From: Scortum barcoo
Lineage: Eukaryota; Chordata; Actinopteri; Centrarchiformes; Terapontidae
Assembly: GCA_023238725.1 (NCBI GenBank)
Contig: CM041538.1
Span: forward strand, 12,956,880 to 13,020,879
Reading direction: 5' to 3'
DNA length: 64,000 bases
Position numbers and translations under genes: made by a program
Notes under the pieces: generated by a model
Told to the model about the DNA's origin: nothing
What the model saw: only the letters and a program-made list of their open reading frames with translations
Databases searched by the model: none
Shown here: one piece after another, positions 47,111-58,155 of the stretch
Layout of the letters: every line of letters starts with the position of its first letter
How positions within the stretch are numbered: the stretch's first letter is position 1

Positions 47111-47743
47111 GATACATGTGAATTGGTAATAAGAGGCATAAGCCTTTCTGATCTGTTTGTAGCCTAAATAAAAAATCATGAGTTTTTTGCAAAAAGGTAC
47201 CAGTGAACCAACAGGGTTGGAGTGAAGCAGGAAATTGTGTTGATTCACCTTTGTTCATTGTGGATCAACATTTTGTATAACAGTATGTGGATGCAAAGTA
47301 CCAGGAGTTCAAGGTCAGTGTATCATCATCACACCACTGTATCATCATCGTTGTTAAAACTGAGATAACAGAACTTGTTTCACTCCGTGGATGCAAGTTG
47401 TATCATAGATACTCTGATACAGTGCTTCCTCTACCGAGAGCTGCATTGAGAGTAACATCAGACACTGACATATATTACCATCCATACATTTATGTATAAG
47501 AATCAACCTCCTTAGCCGAGCCTGAGGATGGATACATTGAGCAAACAAACAGCTTGAGGTCTACCTGCAACTGTACATACTGAATGAGCATCATCAAGTG
47601 AATCTGCATACATCTAAGGGATGCCACCATGCCAGCCTTATATTAATTTCACATTTATATTCGTATCATGCACCTGAGGGCATGTCAGAGCAGGATATCA
47701 CTGTGGGGGGTATGGAGGGGTGGGGTACATGCCTCCAAATCAA
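47111..47743. other. Non-coding stretch, no gene seen
   Basis: Includes a small direct repeat (TGTATCATCATC at about 47319 and 47339). Nothing else recognised. Confidence 0.55.
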
Positions 47744-47791
47744 CATCTCAAAGCGAAAGCGTTAAAGCATCTCAAAGAGCAAGCGTTAAAA
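47744..47791. repeat. 24-bp tandem duplication
   Basis: Two adjacent 24-bp units, both beginning CATCTCAAAG and ending AAGCGTTAAA plus one base, with three mismatches. A short echo (AGCGTAAAC) follows. Confidence 0.85.
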
Positions 47792-49115
47792 GCGTAAACA
47801 TGCATATTCACCAGCGGGGGAAACGGTTGTTCATACTAATGGAGTTCAATAAACAGACTGAGGAGCGCTGATTGTTTTGCGGATGATTTCTGTCCTCTGT
47901 AATGACTTTGCAGTTGCCTCAAAAAAATGACATCTGGTACAATCTAGTTGTGGCTTGGCCTCACTGAACCTAAGCAGGCATTGTTAGTGAGCTCGCTGTT
48001 ATGTCGTGTAATTCAAACACTGTTAGAAATATATTATTACAATTAGCTTAGGTTACTTCATATGGCAGTATTTAATGAAGGGAGGTAATGGATTTTACAT
48101 TTCTTTGGACAGTGTGGACATTTGTTTAGATTAATAGCAGAGAAGGAGTTGCCATGTTTACATCTCTGCCTGTGTTAGTGTTTTTTTGCATGTGTGATTC
48201 TCTCACTTGTTTTTGCAACTAAAATCATGTTTCAGTAGCTTAAAATATATCAATTTTGAGCCCTCTGTGACACTGAGAAACACATGTTCATCTGATAGCT
48301 AAGTGCCAGGGATAAACTGAAGGATTTTTTCATTTCTTTGAGACTTTGTTGATTTATAGTGATAAAGGAATCATAAAGAATCATGAACTTTCATAAAACA
48401 AAATGGACAGGTAACCACAAATTAGCAATCATATGGATGTTGAGATAAAAGTTAATATATGCATAAGCACACAGTCACTCATCCCCGTCAGTTCTTGCGC
48501 TCAAAGTAAAAAGCAAACAAAACATAGAACATAACCTTGAAGGTGTTGCACAGACAGTATGGGCTTTTATCAGAGCTGCACTGATCTACGGAGTTAAAAT
48601 AAAGGATTAATTGAACAGACTGCACAAATATGAAAGGCCCTGAATTCTCATGATGAACCCACTCAGATGATTTTAATTATTTTGACTGATTACACCTCTT
48701 CTTAGGACCACATGGGAATGTAGACAGTGCTTGATTTACATCTGCTTCACTCTCCTGTTAGCTTTGTTGCACCTGGAGTGGGACAAATTGAAACATTTCC
48801 CTTCTCGAGCAGATCAGAGTCCCTCTCACACAATATTCACAATGTTTGCATATGAACTCTAAAAGTACAAATGTAAATTTCTATTTCTGTCATTAGCTTG
48901 GCCTGTTTTCACCACTTTGTCTGCTGCTGCTGCCCACAAACGTGTGTGTACACACAAAGGACCACACAGCTCTCTGAAGTGTGACCAGCACACAGGAGCA
49001 GGATGCTTAAGATACATGCGCCTGAGCGCTGATGAAATGCACTGTATATTCAGCCTTTGTTCTGCTGCGGATGAGCAGAAATAAACAAGCCTCACCACGC
49101 CTCCTCACACAGTGG
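47792..49115. other. Non-coding stretch, no gene seen
   Basis: Unique-looking DNA; nothing recognisable. Confidence 0.55.
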
Positions 49116-49290
49116 ATTTCAAGGCCATGTCTTAATTGAAAAGCTCGAGTGGGCCATTACATTTTGTGTAGGAGGCAGGAAAGAATAATTTGAATTCACA
49201 TACTCTGTTCAAAGTGATGACTCAGACGCCTCGACTAATGGCATTTATTTGGCAGTCAAGTGAGAAACAGCATTATTAGTAAATCATACT
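49116..49290. promoter_or_regulatory. Possible conserved non-coding element
   Basis: Non-repetitive block containing TCTTAATTGAAAAGCTCG, GGCCATTACATTTTG, AAGTGATGACTCAG and GCATTTATTTGGCAG. No coding potential; conservation is not tested. Confidence 0.28.
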
Positions 49291-50852
49291 GACTTCTTTA
49301 TGTTTGTAATGATTTGTCCATTAACTTCTAAAAATTGGTGTATTCGAATTAGGCCTTGTCGTTAGTACCACTGGACTTTATCGGTACTAATCCGTTGAGT
49401 ATATTCTTGGACCAAGCTTCCAGTGATCATTTGTTGATCAAATTTCAGGAAAAAGAACAAGTACAAAGACATGAACAAAAGGACAAAACAGTGTTCTAAT
49501 AGCTAAATTAAGAGTGCATCATAAAGTCATTACTCATCTTTTTTCCAGTCCTTGCTTTAAACAGTTTCCGTAGTGAATGTTCATACTAATAAACCGCATC
49601 AGACATACAGACTGGCTGTGGTAATGGGAAAACTGCTTGAATGTCAAACAGAAAGTCATAGCTGTATGGTAAGGAGACAAAGAGAATAGAGTGAGTGGTA
49701 GAGAGGCGAGGTTTCATCGGTGTTGGATGAGTGTTGACACGTAATGGAGCTGAGAGGACTCACAGGGTACGGCAGCGCTTTGCTATTTCCAGCATCTCGT
49801 TGAGATAAGATGAACAGGGGAGTCACTTCAGCGTATCTTCAGGACAGACCATCTGGAGTCTTCCCACACTCAGTCGTACATTCTCACATGATAATAATTT
49901 GGTTGATTTATGCGAATGGCTAACATGGAAACTCATAAAATAGATTATTGTTCTGAAACTAGTCAATTAATCAAATGTTAGGCACTGCTATGTTGTAAAT
50001 CTTTCGCGAGTGCAAATCAAACAAATGGCAAATAAATCAGTAAGTTGCTCAGATTTCCCAAGATGGATATTTTATAGTGATTTCTTAAAGAGATTACTGT
50101 ACTATTTGACCGCAGAAATGCACAGGGACTTGACTGATCCTATGATTACACTTTTCCTCAGCCCAGAAACTTTAAACACAATATCTTATATTGAACAGTA
50201 AAAGCTTTTCTGCACACAGAACAGCCTCTGCATAGTGTTGCCTGTTAACCCTCGAGGCCAACCATGCCACAGGTATGGCTCCTAAGATGGATTAAACTGC
50301 AATCGTTAAGGCAGAGGGCTCCAAAGCCCAGGGTTATGTATTCACAAACCACCCACCTCCCTGAGGCTGAGGGCAGCCAGTATAGCAGGTCTTATCTGGG
50401 GTGTTTTTTTTCTGTGCAGGCCCTAACGGCACTGTGTCAGCCTCTTAGAAACACCAACAAAGGTTGCAGTTTCATTGTAATGAAATTGACTTCTCCTTTT
50501 TTATGCAAGCAAGATATGTGATTTAGACTTGCAGCATACTCCACATGAAATTCAATTTAGCATGTTCTTGTGGGCAAAACAAGACTGTGTAGTGACCAGT
50601 GGGAAGTTCTGCAATTATCATGGAACATAACAGTCTGCACAGTCTTGTCTGCTGGGTGGTTTGCATATAATATACCAGTAGAGATACAGAGATTTAGATA
50701 TATCAGCTTTAGTTTACCTTAATTAGTGTTTTGTGGATTATGAATTGTGTGTGCTAAGTTAGTGCATTACAAGCTCTTCGTGTAATCAAATGGTTGTCTC
50801 AGTATCTAGTTTGGTTCATGTGAGATTTAATTTCCTGTGTTTGAATTTTTTT
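49291..50852. other. Non-coding stretch, no gene seen
   Basis: Unique-looking AT-rich DNA. A TTAACCCTCGAGG phrase at about 50245 recalls piggyBac-type ends, but no inverted partner is present. Confidence 0.5.
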
Positions 50853-51364
50853 TTATTTGGTACAAGATTTCGCTTTCTTGAATGAAGAAAAGAAACATAT
50901 TTTCTTCAGTGAGAAGTGAGAAAATAATTTCTGAGGTGAAATAAATGTGATGATTCTATGACAAACAGTGAGAATGCTGTTTTTAACAACTTTTAAGAAT
51001 TGCATTTTTGAGGCAAATACATCCAAATCTAACAAAGCCACACACTTTTCAGCTCCATTAATTGTGTGGTTGATGCTTAGTCTGTGGATTGTACTTAAAG
51101 CAACCATCTCTGTATAATGAATTAAATAAAAAAAACAATAGCTTGTGCTGTGTGTCACAAATAGTAGATCATTCATCTGTCTGAACGTAAATGTTCCTTT
51201 ACTCTGAACACATCGCTTCCTTTGAGGCATTAACTCCCAGTCACTTAGTAACACCACAGATGGTGTGGACTCACACGGAGATGTCCTACACACATGAGAA
51301 GTCAATGTATGTGCAACAGACTGCGTAACTGTGTCTCTGTGAAGTCTCTGTTCATGTTTGCCTT

Positions 51365-51382
51365 TGTGTGTGTGTGTGTGTG
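51365..51382. repeat. (TG)9 microsatellite
   Basis: Uninterrupted TG run. Confidence 0.96.
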
Positions 51383-51488
51383 AATATGGGTGACTGCATA
51401 AATGTAGTATGGCTGCACTAAAGGAGCTGGGTTCATGGCTCTGTGTAAAAAGGTCGGGCTGTGGGACAAGTGTGTGATTGGTGCTGTA

Positions 51489-51506
51489 TGTGTGTGTGTG
51501 TGTGTG
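51489..51506. repeat. (TG)9 microsatellite
   Basis: Uninterrupted TG run ending in TTTACATACG. Confidence 0.96.
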
Positions 51507-51976
51507 TTTACATACGCATGGACTGTTCAGCACAAATGTTCCGCTACAACTTTCACATGACCTTTCTCTAGCTATACCTGTATGTTATTGCTTTATATGC
51601 ACCTCTCCAAATGGATTAAAAGCAGGCGAGAAATTTGACTTGATGACGCACACCGTAAGTATCCACAGAGAGAGCCATGCCTTAAAGCTTTTAAACAAGC
51701 CAGACTTGTCTCGCCGTGGACAAGCCAAACTCAAGCTGGGCCTGGGAACACTCTAAAAATGTATGTTCTGGCAAATCGTCATCAGACACGTGGATTTTTT
51801 TCCCTTTTCCCAGTCCTCCAACTTAAATGAAAAATATATTGTCTGTTCCCTCAAAAACAACACATATAAGCGTTTTCTGACCTGATGCCCCTACCAGCAG
51901 GATGACATCAGCCATCAGTGAGCTCCAAAAACATTACAAATCTCTGTTTTATGATGTGATAACTGTTTTACCATAT

Positions 51977-52095
51977 TTTGGTTAGGTTTAGGTACAAATT
52001 TGACTTGATTGGTTGAACATCGTGGTTTGGGTTAAAATGACTTCTTCGTTAAACTGTCACCCCTGCGATAATAAACACTTGGTTAAGCTTTATGT
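51977..52095 (+). repeat. Dispersed teleost repeat block (GGTTAGGTTTAGG type)
   Basis: It reads TTGGTTAGGTTTAGGTACAA, then CGTGGTTTGGGTTAAAATGA, CTTC and later ACACTTGGTTAAG. From memory this phrase order (GGTTAGGTTTAGGCACAAA..CTTGGTTAGG..ATCATGGTTTGGGTTAAAAT) recurs widely in spiny-rayed fish genomes. The copy is diverged, and no target duplication was found. Confidence 0.5.
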
Positions 52096-53816
52096 TGACC
52101 AACCTACTGCTTTTCTTCTCTCATAATTACTATGATCGCTGGATGAATTTGTTACTTGCACATAAACATTACATCATTTTGGAGCAATGGATGAAATGAG
52201 TGATGCGGTTGTTCTTCTTGGGGGGGACAGTCTCATCTTTTTGGCTGCAACGAGTGAGTAGAAAGGCAGCAAAACTTAAATGGTGGTTGACATGACTGTG
52301 GTTTGCAGACTGCGACTCACTTGACTGCAGTTTTGTAACTGCATTTACATGATGAATGATATTGACCGTGCAATGATTAAATGGAATCTGCTTGAGCAAT
52401 ATCCAGAATCAAACACTGTATCGTGACAGTTCTGGTGTTCCCATTGCTGACATGGAAACTACACAAAATACAGATTGTACAGATTGTTCTGTCAGTTCAA
52501 AGATGAATAACAGAATTTCTCCTCCATTTGGTGGAACATACGCCTTTTTGTCTCTGAAACCTTTCTCCTCATGCACCTGTTCCACATCGATCCATCTAGT
52601 TGCCTTCCAGACAAGGTCTTTCAAGGTTTTGTTATCCCCACTACTTTTAGGATAAGCAGAAGATTTTGGGATGTTACATATGCCAATCCCAGCGTTCATT
52701 CCTGCCCCTTGTTTTTTTTTTTCTCTTTTACAAATCTCACCTCAATATTTTTTCTCAAACATGGCTGGGAGCCACTTTCAGGTCTCCAACTGGACTGAAA
52801 ATTATTATGGCAGATGCAACAAAGCCAATTGCTTTCCACTAACAACATCCAAGTGGATTTTTCCATGCGCCTTCACAGGAATACGTCACTCAAGCGAACA
52901 GATTTACAAGTTCTTCCATTGGCTCACAGTGTGACCTGCACCTACGGCACACTGTCCAAACTCACACAGGAAACTGATTCGAGACATCCCTCACTCTAAA
53001 TGAAGCATATAATCAATCACAGTGGGGTAATAATGTCAAGGCTCACTAACAATGCCTCGATGTGAGTGAGTGTGATGCATTCCTGCATATATGTGTCTGC
53101 TAGGCGGCGAGGCTAAGAGTAACACAATCTCCAGGAAAAGTGGAAGGGAAATAAAGGGTCGAGGAGGGGCTCTGAAGAGACAACAGGTCACAGTGTGGGG
53201 TTAAAAAAAGGGGAGAAAATGGGGAAGGTGGGCTGGGAAAGTGGGTTAAGGAGGAAGACTATTAGTGAGCCTTGCCCCAGACACTTCCACCTCTGTATCT
53301 GTCCGTTGTCTCTGGAGAGGCGAGGTGCCTGGTCACCGCATTCCCAGGGAAGAGGAGAGATTAACATTCCTCCGATGCTACAGTATGGAGAGTTATGAGA
53401 GAGGTGGTCCCAGGGGAGTTCACTTACTAACAGGATGTAATGGAGAGGAGGGAAGAAAATCTCTGATTTACTTACCGTTTTAGGTATAAAATACAGTATG
53501 ACATTGATGTAAAAATAAGTGAAATTGATTAAAAATAGGGTGCTTTTCACATTAAACAGATGTATTTACAGAGGAGTTCTTTTTTTCCCCCTCTTTTAGT
53601 CATGACTGCTTAATCACTGAGTGATTACCTTTGTTTTTATTTCGAAATTCATCGTCTGACAGCGCTGAAGTGCACCTTGAAAAGAGGTGCGCGGCTCCCT
53701 TCCCTGCACAAAAATGCAGCTGTTTAATTTTCATTTCCCAGCCCTCCTCAGCTGGCCCCGCGAAAAACTGAAATGAGATGGGTGTTACGAGTTACAAGAT
53801 GGGTGAGCGGCTTTTG
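52096..53816. other. Non-coding stretch, no supported gene
   Basis: Open frames on the minus strand at 52409-52699 (96 codons) and 52169-52399 (76 codons) follow one another and have a fairly ordinary amino-acid mix, but I recognise no family. The overlapping plus frame at 52392-52655 is also open. GC rises around 53150-53420, where a 120-codon minus frame and a 72-codon plus frame overlap. Confidence 0.45.
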
Positions 53817-53838
53817 AGGGGAGGGTGGGGGGGGGGGT
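53817..53838. repeat. G-rich run
   Basis: GGGGAGGGTGGGG followed by further uninterrupted G residues. It contains enough closely spaced G runs to form a G-quadruplex. Confidence 0.9.
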
Positions 53839-53925
53839 GCACTTGGTTAAAACTGTCACAGAATGAAACATGGGTGTTTAAAAGGAAAGTGTTGTGACAT
53901 ACAATACCGCAGTGAGTAAGCCACA

Positions 53926-53957
53926 GTGTGTGTGTGTGTGAGTGTGTATGCGTGTGT
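53926..53957. repeat. (GT)n microsatellite, imperfect
   Basis: About seven GT repeats, then AGTGTGTATGCGTGTGTG. Confidence 0.92.
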
Positions 53958-54284
53958 GTCTAATGACAGGACGGCCACTGTCTGTCTGTTTGCCCTCCCA
54001 CTATTTCCTATGAACTCGTCTGTGCTCGCAGGACAAAAGGCTCCTTCAGGGGCTCTGTCTGCCAGCCAGCGGAGCAGCGGAGGCTTTGTCTGCGTAGGTT
54101 TCGTGGGAGGGATAGAGAGAGAGAGATCAGGATCAGTCTGCTTAGGTCTGTATGTGCACAAAACATATTTACGTGCTGTGTATCGTTCTAAAAAATAAAA
54201 AATTTGACCGTATGAGCACGAGTCTGACTGTTATTGTGAGCATGTGTTCGAAATTTTAAACCTTGAGTGTGCAAATTGAACACA
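53958..54284. other. Non-coding stretch with a GC-richer patch
   Basis: A GC-richer segment at about 54020-54110 follows an acceptor-like CTGTGCTCGCAG. No donor or recognised protein accompanies it. Confidence 0.4.
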
Positions 54285-54460
54285 TTTTGGCCGGTCTTCA
54301 CTTCTTCAAAAAGCAGTTTGAGGGTTAATCCTTTGTTTCAGGGTTAAGGTTATAAATTATGTTTAAGATAAGGTTAGTTATGGCTAGGTTCAGGAGCCTG
54401 GGAATGTACAGCACAATGGGACTGAGGATCCTCACAAGTGTAGGAATGTCTGTCTGCGAG
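54285..54460 (+). repeat. Dispersed teleost repeat block (AGGGTTA type)
   Basis: It reads GGCCGGTCTTCACTTCTTCA, AGCAGTTTGAGGGTTAATCC, CAGGGTTAAGGTT, GTTAGTTATGGCTAGGTTCA and GGATCCTCACAAGTGTAGGA, and is followed after 100 bp by a (TG)n tract. This order (CTTCACTTC..CAGTTTGAGGGTTAA..AGGGTTAGGGTTA..GGGAATG..GTCCTCACAAG..TGTGTG) is, from memory, a very common fish repeat. The telomere-like TTAGGG words are diverged here. Confidence 0.5.
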
Positions 54461-54558
54461 TATTCATCTCCCTCAAGTATGTCTGCCTAGGTGAGTGTGC
54501 ACTATAGTTACTTTCTCTGTCATTTTTGGTAGTGCATTACTTTATGTCTCTGTGACTC

Positions 54559-54573
54559 TGTGTGTGTGTGTGT
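54559..54573. repeat. Short (TG)n tract
   Basis: About seven TG repeats followed by TATCTCTGTCTGTCTAGG. Confidence 0.9.
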
Positions 54574-54855
54574 ATCTCTGTCTGTCTAGGTTCCAGTGTG
54601 TGTGGGTGTGGAGATGACACAGGCTGTCAGACTGTAAAGCACTGTGAGGAGTCAGGGGAGGCGTGGGTCTGTTCTCAGATGCTTCCCTCTGTGACCTCGG
54701 ACCATCATAAATCTCCTAATTCCCTCATTCCAGTGTCAAACGGAACGGCGCTCTCATGTGATGGAAATCCCCCCCCACCCCACCATTCCCGTCGGCAAGT
54801 CAACGAATTCTACAGTAGCTCCACAACCAAAGCTTGTCCTCTGTGGTGCTGTTAT

Positions 54856-54874
54856 GATCTGACAGGGGGCACGC
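54856..54874 (+). promoter_or_regulatory. Weak CTCF-like motif
   Basis: GATCTGACAGGGGGCACGC contains the CAGGGGGC core, but the flanking CCA part of the consensus is missing. Much weaker than the site at 27446. Confidence 0.2.
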
Positions 54875-56728
54875 AGTCATCAGTGGCTTTTACTAGCTGC
54901 TACTGGTGAACAATGGGACTGGCAACAACATCGATAGAACTTCCTCTTCCGTTATAATAGATGGACACATGGTAATACTTTCATAAGAAGATTAGGGGAG
55001 CTACTATAATATAACAGTGCAAAATAGTGCATCAGTCTGAAATTTTCTTGTTGTAGTTTACATTTTGTCATGCAGTAATGACTCAGTACAAGGTAGCCCA
55101 AGGTCAAATGAGAAAGCTACCTCATATTGGTGCAGTAAGAAAAAAAAACTTTTAGGGTGAATAAATTGTTGCATAGCTCTGTTGTTAAATGTTATCTTGT
55201 GCACATATGAAAACATACTAGATGATAAAGTACATGTGATAAGGTTTTATCGGCTTAAATTGAATAACATATGGGGGCATTTTCAGGTTGTAGTGAAGCG
55301 GTGGCTGCTTTCCAGCAAACAGCCGCTAGCAGCGACAACAGCAGATATCAGCAGCAACAGCAATTACGTGTTTAGCAGGGTGTTCAAATAGACCATCCCA
55401 TAATGTGAACGGTTATGTGTTTGCAGTTCAGGTAGATCAGCTGTTCATCAGCATTGATGACTTCATGGTGCCATTTGGAACCTAATAAACAGGCCAGATT
55501 TTATCGTTTGCTTTTTGCTTAGAGAACAAAGGTTTTCAAGTAAGTTTTGCAAGTGAAATTTACCATAGGTACATTTTACTTGCAAAACACAGTTGTTGGC
55601 TTGTAGCTTTGTCCTCTACCAGTGAACTGTTGAAAAAAAAAAACTGTAAGTGGTCTTGAGGGATTAAGAGTGTCTTGCCAACAGAGAGAGCTTGAATCAC
55701 TAATCACTGAGTCACTGGAACTGATTAATAACCCCATCAAAACTGCTTCATATTCTTTGCTTACAGTGGAGGAATGAAACAGAGCGTGTGGCCCTTGTAA
55801 TGGAGCATATAGTGAGAAGTGACAAGTCTCACAACAAAGGTCTATATGCATCCAGGTCCATCAACACCAGCAGCTTACTCAACACAGTCCAACTTCAGCA
55901 ACCAGCTTATTCTTCCCAGACCACTGTAAAGGCCTCTGGGTTCCAGGGCATGTCAGACATATGAATGCTGTGAGAACACCATGTCCATTGATGTGTACGA
56001 CAAATCACCCCTTTGTGCATGAGTGACAGGCTTTCAACCTGAGAATTTGTGAAAGAGCGACCACAAAATGTTGCTTTCCCAGGCAACCGCAATCTTTAAA
56101 TGGCAATTAAAAAAACCCCAAAAGCATTGAAACTGCTGGAAAGTCAGGATCAGTTTTAAAAAAAGAAAGAATGTAGCAACAAAGAGTCAGGAAATGAAGG
56201 GGGAAAAAAACGAGGGGAGAAGGGCCACTCGATTGAGAATGACATCCTGGTGATCATGTTTCAACAAGATTTGCTGCTTTAATATAAACTCAATTAATTC
56301 CAGTGTAAGAGGAGTAACACTTTGTAACATGTGGTATTAATGAGGCAGCTTCAAAACCCATATACCTGTTAACAGTGATCACTATCACCGCTCCATATTT
56401 GCTTTATTTGGTCTGGGATTTGATCAGAAGTACTCTATCCTGTGGCCCCATGAGACCCTGGCAGCCAGGGAACCGACTTCCTCTCATGCTCCTGCTGCAT
56501 TTATTAGCCCGATTCATGGGGACTTGTGTGGAGATTTACTGCTCACTTCATCTTGAAAGCTTTTTTATTGTTGTAATGTTAACCCGGAAAGAACATACTA
56601 AGTCCCGATGCGGGCGTATATCACATAAGGGAGCCTCGCCTGCGAATTCAAACCCTGTGGTTTCTAATATGCACACACTTATGAGGGATGGCAGACATGT
56701 ATCATTAAACCTGCAAACACACACATGC
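54875..56728. other. Non-coding stretch, no gene seen
   Basis: Unique-looking DNA; short A runs near 55141 and 55634. The only long frame (56375-56833 plus, 152 codons) runs through the (AC)n tract and is not recognised. Confidence 0.5.
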
Positions 56729-56749
56729 ACACACACACACACACACACA
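56729..56749. repeat. (AC)n microsatellite
   Basis: About ten AC repeats preceded by imperfect ACACACATGC. Confidence 0.95.
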
Positions 56750-56783
56750 GCCTCATGCATCCCTGCGCAGCCTCATGCATCCC
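56748..56783. repeat. 16-bp direct repeat with 20-bp period
   Basis: CAGCCTCATGCATCCC occurs at 56748-56763 and again at 56768-56783, separated by TGCG. Confidence 0.9.
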
Positions 56784-57039
56784 AGCTGCCCTGGAGGCGA
56801 GATACCACGGCTTCCACAGGTCTGCGGGATTAAAACGAAGGATTAAAAAACACGTTACTTTGTAGTTGGAGGATTAGCCCTCTTTCTTCCCCCATTAATG
56901 GCACACACACTCCCTGAAACACCAACACATACTAATTGAGAGTGAATTGCGCATGCTCACACACAACTGCAATTAAATACCAAAACAGGGTCATTGAAAG
57001 TGAAATACCAAGCCACCCAAATGCTCACTTACATACTTC

Positions 57040-57205
57040 AGTTCCGGCCCGAGGCTTCACATCTCCTGAGCTTCAGAGGAATGTGCCGTGTAATGGCGTT
57101 ATAGAGGAGCTGAAGGAGGTGTACTGGAGGCTGGATGAGGTGCCAGGAGGAGGGAGGCCAGGGGAGTCGTCTCTGAGTATTTCTTCTAAACAGTCCCAGC
57201 CTTGA
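57040..57205 (+). other. Candidate coding segment, not recognised
   Basis: A GC-richer patch. On the plus strand, TTCACATCTCCTGAGCTTCAG is followed by an open frame reading RNVPCNGVIEELKEVYWRLD, then EVPGGGRPGESSLSISSKQS and QP before a TGA at 57203-57205. Its codons (GAG, CTG, AAG, GTG, TAC) look like vertebrate coding usage. However, the minus strand is also open across the same bases in two frames, one ending in SSSLQYTSFSSSITPLHGTF. No donor, family or partner exon is evident. It could be a terminal exon, an old pseudogene fragment or chance. Confidence 0.18.
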
Positions 57206-57351
57206 CAGCTCTCTCTTCCTGGGGCCCAGGTAGCGGCTACCACAGCACTGGCTGAGAAAGAGATTTTTTTTTTTTTTGGCTGAAAGGGCTCCAAGGGTGA
57301 ATAAATTTGACAAAGGAGTTCATACTGTGGAATTTAAAGTGCCAGTGAATC
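57206..57351. other. Short non-coding stretch
   Basis: Contains a T14 run at about 57266-57279. Nothing else recognised. Confidence 0.5.
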
Positions 57352-57423
57352 GGGGTGGGGGATTGGGTGTGGGGGTGGGATTGGGTGTGGGGTGGGGGAT
57401 TGGGTGTGGAGGGTGGGGTGTGG
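57352..57423 (+). repeat. G-rich minisatellite, G-quadruplex-forming
   Basis: Three units of roughly 18-25 bp built on GATTGGGTGTGGGGGTGGG with small length differences. The plus strand carries more than ten runs of three or more G separated by one to four bases, so several overlapping intramolecular G-quadruplexes are possible. The minus strand is correspondingly C-rich (CCCAATCCCCCACCCC type). Confidence 0.9.
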
Positions 57424-58000
57424 TAGAGCAGCATAAATGGAGCAAGTCCTCTGGGGCGGCTGTCTCCTCGAAGCTGATCCCACCGAGTTTAATCCTTGAC
57501 ATCACGTGAGCAAAATCCCACTGCTGCCGCTGCTTTCTTCTCCAGACGGCCCATGGATGTGGGTTTTATCAGCCCAAGGATGGATGTGGGGCAGCACGTC
57601 AATGAGTCCCTGCCTCTGTGCTTGCCGTACGTGCGTTTTCATAAATTGGATATAGGGCATGGAATGGGCAGATAAGGTCAGGCACATAGGTTTCATTTCA
57701 ACTTTTAGAGGGGAGTCCCCGTTCCAGGTTGTAAACCACACCTGATATACGTTCACAAGTACCTTTCACAGCAGTATGCAAGGCTGTAAAGGATATAATA
57801 TAGAATCTCTTGCTTTTGCTTTTGCTTATTTAAATAATTCTAAAAATATATATACTTATATATGAAAAAATAAAGAATTTTACTTTGGTAAGAATATAAA
57901 GTGAAACAAAAACTAATTTTTACTTGAAAAATACAGTTTGGTTTAAAGGACTACTCATCCATTTGAATATTTTATTGTCTCTCAAACCTTTGGTTCTGGA
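57424..58000. other. Non-coding stretch, no gene seen
   Basis: Unique-looking sequence becoming very AT-rich after 57800 (AAAAATATATATACTTATAT). Confidence 0.55.
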
Positions 58001-58155
58001 TTGGATTTTATTGGCAATTCATTAGCCTTCATTAGAAAGTGATGAGAAACAGGGGGAAAGATGACACGCAAAAAAAGTCCCCGGCAAGACTCAAACTAAG
58101 GATGTTGCAATTACATGGTCTGCGTTCTAAACCCCTCAGCCACCAGGGGTTGCCT
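58001..58155 (-). mobile_element. tRNA-derived SINE (minus strand)
   Basis: Read on the minus strand, the head has an A-box-like TGGCTGAGGGGTT (58130-58142) and a B-box-like GTTTGAGTCTT (58086-58096), spaced as in a tRNA gene. CGCAGACCATGTAATTGCAA lies between them. The body then reads GCCGGGGACTTTTTTTGCG, TGTCATCTTTCCCCCTGTTT and TCTAATGAAGGC, and ends near CCAATAAAATCC. The order tRNA-like head, GGGGAC..TTTGC.TGTCAT..CCCCCT.TTTC, AATAAA end is a familiar teleost SINE pattern. The A and B boxes carry mismatches, so the copy is old. Confidence 0.7.

Larger units (their letters stand above)
50853..51533 (-). other. 226-codon open frame spanning two TG tracts, not recognised
   Basis: The longest stop-free frame in the window. 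Two (TG)n microsatellites (51365-51382 and 51489-51506) contribute His-Thr repeats near its start. The remainder is rich in Ser, Phe, Lys and Ile, as expected for AT-rich random DNA. No domain, signal peptide or splice context is recognised. Probably not a gene. Confidence 0.1.

Noticed and set aside
49028..49085. Box C/D snoRNA suggested by GCTGATGAAATG and nearby CTGA words
   Set aside because: No terminal stem and no correctly placed D box; the words are too short to be meaningful.
50243..50260. Third piggyBac-type end (TTAACCCTCGAGG)
   Set aside because: No inverted partner within a reasonable distance; a single 8-base match is expected by chance.
52409..52699. Minus-strand processed pseudogene suggested by ordinary-looking 96- and 76-codon frames
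   Set aside because: No family recognised, no poly(A) or target duplication, and the plus strand is open over the same bases.
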